DNA of 47,883 nucleotides from assembly GCA_025999935.1 (NCBI GenBank), contig BNXY01000015.1, positions 1 to 47,883 of the forward strand. The letters run 5' to 3'. The translations under genes and the position numbers were made by a program. The stretch is from Bacteroidia bacterium (GTDB taxonomy: Bacteria; Bacteroidota; Bacteroidia; Bacteroidales; Azobacteroidaceae). Under the pieces are notes generated by a model. It was not told where the DNA came from. It ran no database searches and saw nothing but the letters and a program-made list of their open reading frames with translations. Positions 18,001 through 26,379 of this stretch are shown in pieces (positions within the stretch are counted from its first letter, which is position 1; every line of letters starts with the position of its first letter).

Positions 18001-18018
18001 TAATTTTGTGCAAAAGTA
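18001..18018. promoter_or_regulatory. Back-to-back -7 elements of divergent genes
   Basis: TAATTTTG at 18001-18008 (plus) precedes the MBL-fold gene. The reverse complement of 18011-18018 is TACTTTTG (minus), which precedes rfbD. Both match TAnnTTTG. Clear -33 boxes are not visible. Confidence 0.5.
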
Positions 18019-18028
18019 CAAAAATAAT

Positions 18029-18808
18029 ATGATACAATACCGAATCTTGGAGACCGGTTTTTTTCTTGCCGACGGCGGCGCCATGTTTGGAGCCATTCCC
18101 AAAAGGGCTTGGAGCCGGAAATATCCTTCCGGCGAAGGGAATTGTTGCCGCTTGGCGATGAATTGCTTGTTGGTTTGGAACGAAAACCGGGTGGTGTTGC
18201 TTGATACCGGTGTCGGGGACAAAGATTTGGGTAAATTATCCTATTATCGCTTTCAAGACCTGAAAGACCTGACCGGTTTGATTCGTATGCAAGGATTTGA
18301 ACCGCATCAGGTTACGGATGTCGTTCTTTCGCATTTGCATTTCGACCATTGCGGCGGCTGTACTTACAAAAACGGCGCGGGAAATCTTCAAGTTACTTTT
18401 CCGAACGCCCGGCATTGGGTCGGAAAATCGCAATGGGAAAATTACCTGAATCCCAACGGATTGGAAATCGATTCTTTCCGTCCGCAAGATGTGATGCCGG
18501 TTATGGATGCGGGTTTGCTTCATTTGGTTGAGGAAAATTTTGAGCTATTCGAAGGTTTTCATCTGAAACTTTTCGACGGACACACTCCGGGACAAATCGT
18601 TTCATTTATAGAAACAGGAAAAGATGAAATACTGCTTTTCTCCGGCGACGTGATTCCAACGAAAGCACACGGCTCTCCCGAATGGATTTCGGCTTACGAT
18701 ATTGAACCTCTGAAGTCGTTGGCGGCAAAAATAAAACTCAAAGAATTAACGTCCGGGAAAAAAGCGAATACAGTGTTTTATCATGATGCCTGTTTTTTAC
18801 CCGAATGA
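18029..18808 (+). CDS. MBL-fold metallo-hydrolase
   Basis: Starting at the ATG at 18029 (MIQYRILETG) gives 259 aa; an in-frame GTG 21 nt upstream lies inside the promoter region. The metal-binding motif is SHLHFDHCGG (HxHxDH), preceded by VVLLDTGVGDKDLG. Later ligands are probably in DGHTPGQIVSF, LLFSGDVIPT and the final FYHDACF. This pattern fits the metallo-beta-lactamase superfamily branch that includes lactonase-like and general hydrolases. The substrate cannot be read from sequence. It is a single gene, divergent from rfbD and convergent with the cytidine deaminase gene (10-nt gap). Confidence 0.88.
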   Translation: MIQYRILETGFFLADGGAMFGAIPKRAWSRKYPSGEGNCCRLAMNCLLVWNENRVVLLDTGVGDKDLGKLSYYRFQDLKDLTGLIRMQGFEPHQVTDVVLSHLHFDHCGGCTYKNGAGNLQVTFPNARHWVGKSQWENYLNPNGLEIDSFRPQDVMPVMDAGLLHLVEENFELFEGFHLKLFDGHTPGQIVSFIETGKDEILLFSGDVIPTKAHGSPEWISAYDIEPLKSLAAKIKLKELTSGKKANTVFYHDACFLPE

Positions 18809-18818
18809 ATTTTTTGTT

Positions 18819-19298
18819 TCAGATTGCTTCAATCGACCCAAAAGCCAGCGGCAATAAATCGTTGATTCCTTCGATAATATAAATATCTTTTTCCCCGTAA
18901 AGTAAAATCCGGATGGCTTGATTGTAGCGCATTTCCGTTTCCAAAATAACCTGACGGCAAGCACCGCAGGGAGAAATCGGTTTTTCGAGAAAATCGCCAT
19001 TGGTATAAGCGGCTATGGCTAATGATTTTACCGAATGATCCGGATATTGTGCATTGGCATAAAACAAGGTGGTGCGTTCGGCACATAAACCGGAAGGAAA
19101 TGCGACATTTTCCTGATTATTGCCGGTCACAATTTCGCCATTCGCCAACAAAGCCGCCGCGCCTACCTGAAATTTGGAATAAGGTGCATACGCCTTGAAT
19201 GTAGCCTCTTTTGCTTTATCAATTAAAATTTTTTCCGCCGAATTTAGTTCATTGTAGTTACAAACTATTATCTTTGCAGTAATATTTATTTGTTTCAT
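18819..19298 (-). CDS. cdd: Cytidine deaminase
   Basis: A 159-aa homotetramer-type enzyme converting cytidine or deoxycytidine to uridine or deoxyuridine. The substrate-binding region is AYAPYSKFQVGAA. The zinc site is CAERTT (Cys and the catalytic Glu) plus PCGACRQVI, giving the three Cys ligands of the short type. Length is slightly above the usual 130-140 because of an N-terminal extension (MKQINITAKIIVCNYNELN). A -7 element (TACATTTG, reverse complement of 19332-19339) lies 33 nt upstream of the ATG. Confidence 0.95.
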   Translation of the reverse strand: MKQINITAKIIVCNYNELNSAEKILIDKAKEATFKAYAPYSKFQVGAAALLANGEIVTGNNQENVAFPSGLCAERTTLFYANAQYPDHSVKSLAIAAYTNGDFLEKPISPCGACRQVILETEMRYNQAIRILLYGEKDIYIIEGINDLLPLAFGSIEAI

Positions 19299-19356
19299 GT
19301 GTAATTAATTTGAAAATGTGCCAATTTGAAGCAAATGTAATTAAAATTTTTATTTG

Positions 19357-20277
19357 ATGAAAATTAAAGCCCGTTTATTTTGTATCTTCCTCCTCTTTTT
19401 TTGTTTGGGTATCCATTCTCAAGCTCAAAAAAAAGCGTCGTCTTATATAGAATACATCAAGCAATACAATGGTATCGCGGTAAAAGCGATGGATAAATAT
19501 AAAATTCCGGCAAGCATTACTTTGGCGCAAGCGCTTTTGGAATCCGGGGCAGGACAAAGTTCTTTTGTCGTTGATTCAAAAAACCATTTTGGCATCAAAT
19601 GTCATTCGGATTGGACGGGTAAACGGATTTACAGAAAAGATGACGGCCCGAACGATTGTTTCCGAAAATATGACAGCGTGGAAGATTCTTACGAAGACCA
19701 TGCTAAGTTCTTGCAAAAATACCCGCGTTATGCTGTTTTATTCACTTATAATGTAAGAGATTACACCGCTTGGGCAAAAGGTTTGCAAACCTGTGGATAT
19801 GCCACCGACAAGGCATACGCCAACAAATTAATCCGGATTATTGAATTGTACGAATTGTATGAATACGATGCAAAATCGAAAGTGAGCAGCAGAGAACGCC
19901 CTCGAACCCAAAAAGAAATTCAAGCGGCGCCACCGAAAAAACGACCGACTTTCTTAAGCAGCGGATTGCTCTACGTACTTGCCGAAAACAACGACAGCTT
20001 CGAATCCATCGCTTACGATATGGGCTTTAAGAAGAAGAATATCATCAAGTACAATGAAGTTCCGGAAGATTTTCCGCTTAAAAAAGGCGATATTGTTTAT
20101 TTGGAAAAAAAGAAAAAGAAAGCCGACAAACCGCATTTTGAACATTTGGTAAAAATTGGAGAATCCATGCACGGCATCTCGCAACTGTATGGCATCCAAG
20201 TCAAACGATTATATAAACTCAACAAGAAAGCCCCGGATTATGTGCCTACCGAAGGGGATGTGTTAAGGCTGAGGTAA
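19357..20277 (+). CDS. Glucosaminidase with C-terminal LysM domains
   Basis: A 306-aa exported peptidoglycan hydrolase. The signal peptide is MKIKARLFCIFLLFFCLGIHSQA. Residues about 30-170 are a mannosyl-glycoprotein endo-beta-N-acetylglucosaminidase (flagellum-specific muramidase-like) domain: KIPASITLAQALLESGAGQS, NHFGIKCHSDWTG, FRKYDSVEDSYEDH and a terminal YATDKAYANKLIRIIE. The catalytic Glu is probably in LLESGAG. Two LysM-like segments follow (LLYVLAENNDSFESIAYDMG and HLVKIGESMHGISQLYGIQ), which bind peptidoglycan. The ATG at 19357 was preferred to the TTG just upstream. It is divergent from cdd. Confidence 0.93.
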   Translation: MKIKARLFCIFLLFFCLGIHSQAQKKASSYIEYIKQYNGIAVKAMDKYKIPASITLAQALLESGAGQSSFVVDSKNHFGIKCHSDWTGKRIYRKDDGPNDCFRKYDSVEDSYEDHAKFLQKYPRYAVLFTYNVRDYTAWAKGLQTCGYATDKAYANKLIRIIELYELYEYDAKSKVSSRERPRTQKEIQAAPPKKRPTFLSSGLLYVLAENNDSFESIAYDMGFKKKNIIKYNEVPEDFPLKKGDIVYLEKKKKKADKPHFEHLVKIGESMHGISQLYGIQVKRLYKLNKKAPDYVPTEGDVLRLR

Positions 20278-20482
20278 AGTCATTTTACAAATATCTTTAT
20301 AATGTGTGCTATGGATAACTTGCACTAACAAAGCATTTAATATAGCGTATATGAACGTCTCCCAGCCATACGTTCACCCCGTTTTTGAGGACAATAAAAG
20401 CAAAGACAGCCAGGCAAAGCGGTAGCGAAGTCCTGTCGACCGAGCGCAGCGAGTGGAGACATCTCCTGATAATCGTTAAACA
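20278..20482. other. Intergenic stretch with a short palindromic sequence
   Basis: No gene is visible. Around 20437-20459 there is a short GAGCGCAGCGAG-type palindromic sequence of the kind scattered through Bacteroidota genomes. The duplicated block begins at 20504. Confidence 0.4.
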
Positions 20483-20632
20483 CTAATTGGGAGATTTGTC
20501 GTACTTTTCCTTTTGTATATCCTTTTCCAAATGAAAGCAGGAAAAACCCGGAATAATATCCGGATTTTCCTGTTTCATGGATGGCAAACCCGCTATCAGA
20601 TGCCCGGCAATCCGGTATGTACCGTGTAACAT
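20483..20632 (-). pseudogene. Truncated HPr-kinase-like gene, copy 1 (N-terminal stub)
   Basis: The minus-strand ATG at 20632 starts MLHGTYRIAGHLIAGLPS. For about 43 codons it matches the first part of the kinase-like gene at 30907, with a few substitutions. After KDIQKEK the homology stops abruptly (about 20504) and the frame ends six codons later. The kinase core and C-terminus are absent. It begins 10 nt after the stop of the small peptide gene, exactly as in the second module, so the module structure was copied and then cut. Confidence 0.7.
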
Positions 20633-22115
20633 TCCTGTTATTTACCATATTTCGCGGCGTCCAGTCGGGGCGGGTTCCGAATCACCACCACCATCGTCGC
20701 CGCTTTGCGCAAAGCCTTTTTCCACTTCCACTTCGATGATTTCTATTGCCGGAGCCACATAGGTTTCCGGAGCTTCCACGACTGTTTGCCGTGCCGATTC
20801 TTTTTTTTGTTCCATTTTTGAATAATTTTATATTGTTTATTTATTTAGTTCACTGTCACTTTCCTGCTTACCGTACCGTTTTCGGTTTCTACTTTTACGA
20901 TACAGACGCCGGAGCTTACATTATTTATAACGCTTTCCTTCGTGCTGTACAGCAATTTGCCGACAAGGTTGTAAACCCGTACCCGCTTCACCGCTACAGG
21001 CGACTGCACATACAGCGTATTATTTGAGGCGTACACCGAAACTTTTCCGTTGACAGAGGCAATGGAAGTCACGCTCTTTTGCTCCCGTAAAATCACGCTG
21101 AAACGCGACGTATTATCCGTAATCTCTGAAGTAAACCGGTAGGTTTCACCGCCGGTAAGGCTGAATTCGGTGGCCTGTGAGTTATCTTTCAGTATTACTT
21201 CAAAGCCGTCGAGGTCCTGTACGGCTATCGCCGCGATACTGTATTCCCCGCTGTGGTCGGTGGTAAAGCCGAGCGGGATTTCTGTTCCTGCGCTTATAGC
21301 GCTCAGTCCGTTGAATATCAACTTTTCATTCCCGGCTACCGTGTAAATCGCTGCGCCCGAACCGAATATTTTTTCCGAATCGTAGCGGTCGAAACCATCC
21401 TTCGCGTTTTTGTCCGCGAAAATCACGGCGCGGTCTGTTTTCCCGCCATCTGCCAGTTGCAGGCGGACAAGCGGGCGTTTGTTGCCGGTTGCCTGTCGGA
21501 GTAGGTTTCCGTTGTCTGCCCCTGCCGTCTCATTATCAACCTTTGCGCCTTCGGTAAATTTAAGCGTGCCTGCATTGGCGGCGCGCACCCAGAAACCTTG
21601 CATCGGCGGAATATACTGCAACGAATATTCTTCCAAAACAGGATCGCTCAATCCGCTTGCGCTGTTGTGTGTATAGAACTGATAGGCATCGGTTTTTGTG
21701 CGGTACCAGATTGTCGGCCCCACAAGGCTGCTGTTTTCCGAACTTACCGCTTCCCAGTCGATATACGACAGGTACGGGTTGCCCACCAGGTTGAAGCCCT
21801 CTTTGGCTACGCCCGTGCTACGGGTAAGCTCGACATTTACATCACCGGTATTCGGTATGCCTGTGAACGTGTAAGTTGCCTCGCCTGTACCTTCGGCATG
21901 GACAACGTAGCCTTTGCCCGGAACAAGTGTATTTGTTGTGCCCGTAATATTTACCCAGCCGTCGATTGTCGATTCGGATGCGCTATATGGCGTAGTGCGC
22001 GGTTCATCGTAGTATTCCACGAAGCCGGCGGCGGCAAATGCCGTATTTGCTTTAGCGGCTGTCACTGGGCTGCTCAGGTACCAGTTGCGGCCTTTGGCGA
22101 GGGTGAGGGTAACCG
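20504..22115. repeat. Duplicated block, copy 1 (surface protein tail, peptide, kinase start)
   Basis: This 1.6-kb block is closely similar to 30779-32356. It contains, on the minus strand, the last roughly 420 codons of a T9SS surface protein, a short peptide gene and the first part of the kinase-like gene. Similarity is near-perfect over the sorting domain and lower in the peptide tail. Beyond both ends the two loci are unrelated. Confidence 0.85.
20642..20815 (-). CDS. 57-aa conserved peptide, candidate RiPP precursor (copy 1)
   Basis: The peptide starts MEQKKESARQTVVEAPETYV, continues through APAIEIIEVEVEKGFAQSG, and ends in a tail DDGGGDSEPAPTGRREIW. Residues 1-39 are identical to the second copy at 31058 except one residue (Glu14 versus Gln14). 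The tail after SG is different and longer. Conserved leader plus variable tail is the pattern of a ribosomal peptide precursor. The IEIIEVEVEKGFAxSG motif recalls small Bacteroidales peptides of unknown function. The gene begins 29 nt after the giant protein stop and ends 10 nt before the kinase remnant. There is no signal peptide and no Cys; possible modification sites in the tail are Ser, Thr, Asp, Glu and Trp. Confidence 0.65.
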   Translation of the reverse strand: MEQKKESARQTVVEAPETYVAPAIEIIEVEVEKGFAQSGDDGGGDSEPAPTGRREIW

Positions 22116-25100
22116 TTTCCAATGATGTCTCCACCGCTCCCGCCGCGCCGTTCGGGAAGGTACGTGCAGTGCCGTTGAAATCCGTTGCCGGGAAGTCCGC
22201 CACACCTGCCGGCACAATCTGTACGCTCGTCAGCACGGGCGCGAAGGTGGTCGTGTTGAACGGCAGGGTGGTTTCCTGTATGTCGCTCGCCACAAAGGTA
22301 AAGCCGCTGCCCGTAGTGGCATTAGTTCCGGTTTCCTTGTCTGACACATTGTAACCGCCGGAAGTAACCGAGGAATATTGGGTATAAATAACAGAACCAG
22401 AAGGGGCTGTGTTCCCCCAGAACAAGTTGCCGGTAATAGTAAGTGCAGTGAAATACGTACGTATCGCTCCGCCTTGGTTGCCGGAACGGTTGTTGTAGAA
22501 GGTACATCCCAAAACAGTAAGTATTTTACCACTACCGTCGGTGTATATTGCTCCACCGTTAGCATTGATTGCTGTTGTTTGATTATTGCTGAAGATGCAA
22601 GATTGCAGGGTAAGCGTACCACGGTTGTCTATTGCACCGCCATTGGTAGTTGCCTTCCCGTTGGTAAAATGCACGCGGTTGATGGTTACCTTGGCATCCC
22701 CGCTGGTGATACGCAAGATTTGACTGTTTGCTGACTCAGTGATACCGCTTCCTGAAATGGTGACGCCCTGTCCATTCATGGTAATGACTTTGGCAACAGA
22801 AAGTAGCAACGGATTTGTCAGAACAATTTCGTTGCTTCCCGCAGGCAAGTCCACGATGATAACGCCGCCGCTGGGAACATTGGCGATGGCGTAACGCAAG
22901 GTACCGGCAGTTGTCGCCGCAGAGGAACTATCATCGGCGCTGGTTACCATAATACCAAATACGGCTTGCACCGTTTTGTGTCCGTCCATTGTAAGGTTGA
23001 GCGTAGCGGGTGAAGCGAAAGGATTACTCGTATTTTCCCTGCGCTCGCCGTTCACCAACCAGTGACTGATAATGTAACCGTCGTTTGCCGTTGCGGTCAG
23101 AGTAACGTTTGCGTTTTGGGCATAAAGTCCATCACTATTCGCTGCTACACCACCGGTTTGTTCTATCGTTCCCATATTCTGCGTGAGAATAACCAAAGCG
23201 TAGCCCTCCGCAGTAGTAGTCTGCACCGCACCTGCCGCAGCATTTGTTGAAATAGCCTCTCCATAGAAATCAACGGTCGGATAGTTAGCCGGAATCGTGG
23301 TTATCACTTCGGCGGCTTCGCTACCCGGCAATAAGCGGAAAGACACCGGCGAAACGGGATTAACCGAAATCTGCCTGTCGCCCTCGGCGAAGGTAAAGCC
23401 GCTGCCCGTAGTGGCATTAGTTCCGGTTTCCTTGTCCGACACATTGTAACCGCCGGAAGTAACCGTTTGGTATTGGTTGCCAATCACCGGACTCGCATTT
23501 ATAGCCGTATTCCCATAGAACAGGTTACCTGTGAAGCTGGGTCCGCTTCCGGAAGTAAGATATATCGCTCCTCCGTAGGAAGAAACATTGTTGTAGAAGG
23601 TACATCCTCGGATAGAAATGTTGGTACTTCCGCTGCATATCGCTCCGCCGACAGAAGTAGTAGCCGTGGCTTGGTTATTGCTGAATATGCAGGATTGCAG
23701 GATGAGCGTGCCACTGTTAACTATCGCACCGCCGTTATCGGTTGTCTTCCCGTTGGTAAAATGCACGCGGTTGATGGTCACATTCGCACCAGCACTGTTG
23801 ATTAGTATCTGGCTTGTAGTTGACGGAGTGATACCACTTCCATCAAGTGTTACACCGTTGCCTTCGATGGTAAAGGTTTTAGCTCCTGTTTGTAATCTGC
23901 TTATCGGATTAATGGAACTCCCGGCAGTCAGGTCAATACGGATGACGCTGCCGTTAAACACATCGGAGAGCGCCTGCCGCAGACTGCCCACCCCTGCGTT
24001 ATCTGTGCTGGTTACGGTAATGCCATAGACCACACTCACCGTTTTGTGTCCATCCATTGTAAGTTCGAGTGTAGCGGTTGAAGCGAGAGGATTGCTACTC
24101 GTATTTTCCATGCGCTCGCCGTTCACGATCCAATAATAGACATACCGGTTGACATTTGCCGTTGCCGTCAAGATAATGCTACTACCCGAAGTGAAAAGTC
24201 CATCATCATTCGCTGTTTCTCCACCGGTCTTGGCAACTGTCCCGTAATGGTGTGGGAGAAGGGTCAAAGCATTGCCGGTCTCTGCTACTGTAGCCTGTAC
24301 AGCGCCTGAAGCTGCCAAAGAGGAAATGGGGTTGTCATAGAAATCGAAGGCTGGGTAGTCGGTTGGAATAGTGTTTATCACTCCGCCGGCTTCGCTACTT
24401 GGCATAAGGCGGAAGGTTGCAGGAGAAACAGGTAAACTGGTTGTCTGTACATCGCTGGTAGTAAAAGTAAACCCGCTACCGGTAGTGGCATTCGTTCCGC
24501 TCTCTTTGTCTGATACATTATATCCGCCGTTGCTCCAAGTAATGTAGTTGCCCATATACATATCTAAAATAGTATTTCCCCAAAACAAGTTTCCTGTAAA
24601 GTTGACCGCACACTGTTCGAGGGAAATGGCTCCTCCTCGACCTGCGGCGCTATTATTAAAGAAGGTGCAAGCTCGAATGGTAACATTTCCCCCGGGGTTG
24701 ACCATTATTGCTCCACCATTTCCATCTGTAGATTGGTTGTTGCTGAAAATACAAGATTGCAGGGTGATTCTGCCGGAAGTTAATATCGCCCCACCATTGC
24801 CACCGGTAACTCTCCCGTTGGTGAAGTGAACACGGTTGATAGTAATATTTTGTGCATTATAGCCAACAAAAAGAGTAAAGATACGATTGATACCACCACC
24901 ATCAAGGGTAACACCGTTGCCTTCGATAGTGAAAACTACATTCTTACCCTGCAAAGGGCTTTCCAAGGCAATAACACTTCCCTCTGGCAGAACTACGGCG
25001 ATCACACCACCGGCAGACACATCATTAATCGCCTGCCGCAAGCTACCCTCCCCGCTGTCGTTGTTGTTGATAACGGCTAAACCGAAAACCGCTTGTACCG

Positions 25101-26223
25101 TTTTGTGTTCATTCATTGTAATGGAAAGTGTAGCGGTAGAAGTGTAACTCCCTGTTGTACATGCAATCTGGACATCGTTTACCACCCAATAGGTAACAAC
25201 ATAACCGGCATTCGCCGTTGCCGTTAGGGTAGCGGTGTTGCCTGACGTAAAAATACCATCGGCAGTTCCTCCGCTAATAGCAACTGTTCCGAAACTGTGC
25301 ACGGGAATGGAAAAAGTGTAACCATCCTCTGTTACAGGAGTCTGTACCGCACCTGCGGCGGCATCAGTTGTTGGAATAGTCTCACCATAAAAATCAGTAG
25401 CCGGATAATCACTCGGAGGGGAAGTTAGCACTCCGATGACTTCGCTATCCAACAAGGGGCGGTAGGTTATGGGCGAAACGGGATTAACCGAAATCTGCTT
25501 GTCGCCCTCGGCGAAGGTAAAGCCGCTGCCCGTAGTGGCGTCGGTTCCGGTTGCCTTGTCTGATACATTGTAGCCTGAAGAAGTTATAGTGCTGTTATCT
25601 TGTCGAAAAATCACAGAACCGGTAGGGGCAATATTTCCCCAAAACAGGTTGCCGATAAGAGTAAGTTTACCAGCGCTTCCATTATATATTGCTCCGCCTT
25701 GGTTGCTGGAACGGTTGTTGTAGAAGGTACATCCCCGAGCGACAAGGGTATTGTTATTGTATATTGCTCCGTTGCTTTGATTATTGCTCAGCAGGCAGGA
25801 TTGCAAGGTAAGCGTACCACGATTATCTATCGCTGCACCAGAATTGTTAGTTGTCGCGTTGGTAAAATGCACCCTATTAATGGTCACATTCGCACTACCA
25901 TGGGTGATACGCAGGGTTTGGCGTTGATTTACATCCTCTGAAGTGATGCCGCTCCTATCGAGGACGATACTGTTGCCATTGATGGTAAAAGTTTTTGCGG
26001 TACTTACCAACAATGGAGTCGAGAGCATAATAGTGTGTCCCTCGATCGATTCATCAATGTTTATGATGCCACCAGTAGTTACATCGGCAAGCGCCTGCCG
26101 CAGTGTGCCCGCACCGGTATCATCGGTACTTGTGACAGTTTCGACTTCCGCACCAAAGACGTTGCTTGTTCCACAAAGTAGAACCATTGCAAGAAATAAT
26201 CTGAAAATAGTTACGTTGTTCAT
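20845..26223 (-). CDS. Giant right-handed beta-helix surface protein with T9SS sorting domain (1792 aa)
   Basis: A signal peptide (MNNVTIFRLFLAMVLLCGTSNVFG) is followed by four repeats of about 355 aa, starting near residues 28, 381, 736 and 1091. Each opens with a TSTDDTGAGTLRQAL-like motif and has beta-helix rungs (INRVHFTNG, GGAIDNRGTLTLQSCIFSNN, GCTFYNNRSS, FTGNLFWGN). Each of the first three ends in a Bacterial-repeat/InlB-B-like segment (ATANAGYVVTYWVVN and similar). Residues from about 1370 form a shared C-terminal region (LAKGRNWYLSSPV, YIPPMQGFWVRAANAG). The last 75 or so residues are a type A T9SS sorting domain (VRVYNLVGKLLYSTKE, ending GTVSRKVTVN). It should be exported through T9SS and attached to the cell surface, probably as an adhesin or glycan-binding protein. 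No catalytic motif was seen. Confidence 0.9.
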   Translation of the reverse strand: MNNVTIFRLFLAMVLLCGTSNVFGAEVETVTSTDDTGAGTLRQALADVTTGGIINIDESIEGHTIMLSTPLLVSTAKTFTINGNSIVLDRSGITSEDVNQRQTLRITHGSANVTINRVHFTNATTNNSGAAIDNRGTLTLQSCLLSNNQSNGAIYNNNTLVARGCTFYNNRSSNQGGAIYNGSAGKLTLIGNLFWGNIAPTGSVIFRQDNSTITSSGYNVSDKATGTDATTGSGFTFAEGDKQISVNPVSPITYRPLLDSEVIGVLTSPPSDYPATDFYGETIPTTDAAAGAVQTPVTEDGYTFSIPVHSFGTVAISGGTADGIFTSGNTATLTATANAGYVVTYWVVNDVQIACTTGSYTSTATLSITMNEHKTVQAVFGLAVINNNDSGEGSLRQAINDVSAGGVIAVVLPEGSVIALESPLQGKNVVFTIEGNGVTLDGGGINRIFTLFVGYNAQNITINRVHFTNGRVTGGNGGAILTSGRITLQSCIFSNNQSTDGNGGAIMVNPGGNVTIRACTFFNNSAAGRGGAISLEQCAVNFTGNLFWGNTILDMYMGNYITWSNGGYNVSDKESGTNATTGSGFTFTTSDVQTTSLPVSPATFRLMPSSEAGGVINTIPTDYPAFDFYDNPISSLAASGAVQATVAETGNALTLLPHHYGTVAKTGGETANDDGLFTSGSSIILTATANVNRYVYYWIVNGERMENTSSNPLASTATLELTMDGHKTVSVVYGITVTSTDNAGVGSLRQALSDVFNGSVIRIDLTAGSSINPISRLQTGAKTFTIEGNGVTLDGSGITPSTTSQILINSAGANVTINRVHFTNGKTTDNGGAIVNSGTLILQSCIFSNNQATATTSVGGAICSGSTNISIRGCTFYNNVSSYGGAIYLTSGSGPSFTGNLFYGNTAINASPVIGNQYQTVTSGGYNVSDKETGTNATTGSGFTFAEGDRQISVNPVSPVSFRLLPGSEAAEVITTIPANYPTVDFYGEAISTNAAAGAVQTTTAEGYALVILTQNMGTIEQTGGVAANSDGLYAQNANVTLTATANDGYIISHWLVNGERRENTSNPFASPATLNLTMDGHKTVQAVFGIMVTSADDSSSAATTAGTLRYAIANVPSGGVIIVDLPAGSNEIVLTNPLLLSVAKVITMNGQGVTISGSGITESANSQILRITSGDAKVTINRVHFTNGKATTNGGAIDNRGTLTLQSCIFSNNQTTAINANGGAIYTDGSGKILTVLGCTFYNNRSGNQGGAIRTYFTALTITGNLFWGNTAPSGSVIYTQYSSVTSGGYNVSDKETGTNATTGSGFTFVASDIQETTLPFNTTTFAPVLTSVQIVPAGVADFPATDFNGTARTFPNGAAGAVETSLETVTLTLAKGRNWYLSSPVTAAKANTAFAAAGFVEYYDEPRTTPYSASESTIDGWVNITGTTNTLVPGKGYVVHAEGTGEATYTFTGIPNTGDVNVELTRSTGVAKEGFNLVGNPYLSYIDWEAVSSENSSLVGPTIWYRTKTDAYQFYTHNSASGLSDPVLEEYSLQYIPPMQGFWVRAANAGTLKFTEGAKVDNETAGADNGNLLRQATGNKRPLVRLQLADGGKTDRAVIFADKNAKDGFDRYDSEKIFGSGAAIYTVAGNEKLIFNGLSAISAGTEIPLGFTTDHSGEYSIAAIAVQDLDGFEVILKDNSQATEFSLTGGETYRFTSEITDNTSRFSVILREQKSVTSIASVNGKVSVYASNNTLYVQSPVAVKRVRVYNLVGKLLYSTKESVINNVSSGVCIVKVETENGTVSRKVTVN

Positions 26224-26269
26224 AAAAGTAGAATTTTTGGTGTAAAGATAAGTGTAAGTATTATCTCTG

Positions 26270-26309
26270 TATTCTCAAATTGTATAAATATATTCTCAAA
26301 TTGTATAAA
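26270..26309. promoter_or_regulatory. Two perfect 19-bp direct repeats, candidate operator
   Basis: tattctcaaattgtataaa occurs at 26270-26288 and again at 26291-26309, a 21-bp period (two helical turns). It lies between the divergent surface-protein gene and the AraC-type regulator gene. AraC-family proteins bind such direct repeats, so this is a plausible binding site controlling one or both genes. Confidence 0.6.
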
Positions 26310-26379
26310 ATTGATGAAAAGTGATTTATATGATTTAAGAATTGTGTTTTTTTAGTAATTTCGCAGTTTAATCCTGCTT

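Noticed and set aside
18029..18808. Assignment of the MBL-fold protein as a quorum-quenching lactonase
   Set aside because: HxHxDH and fold motifs are shared by many hydrolases; nothing in the sequence fixes the substrate.
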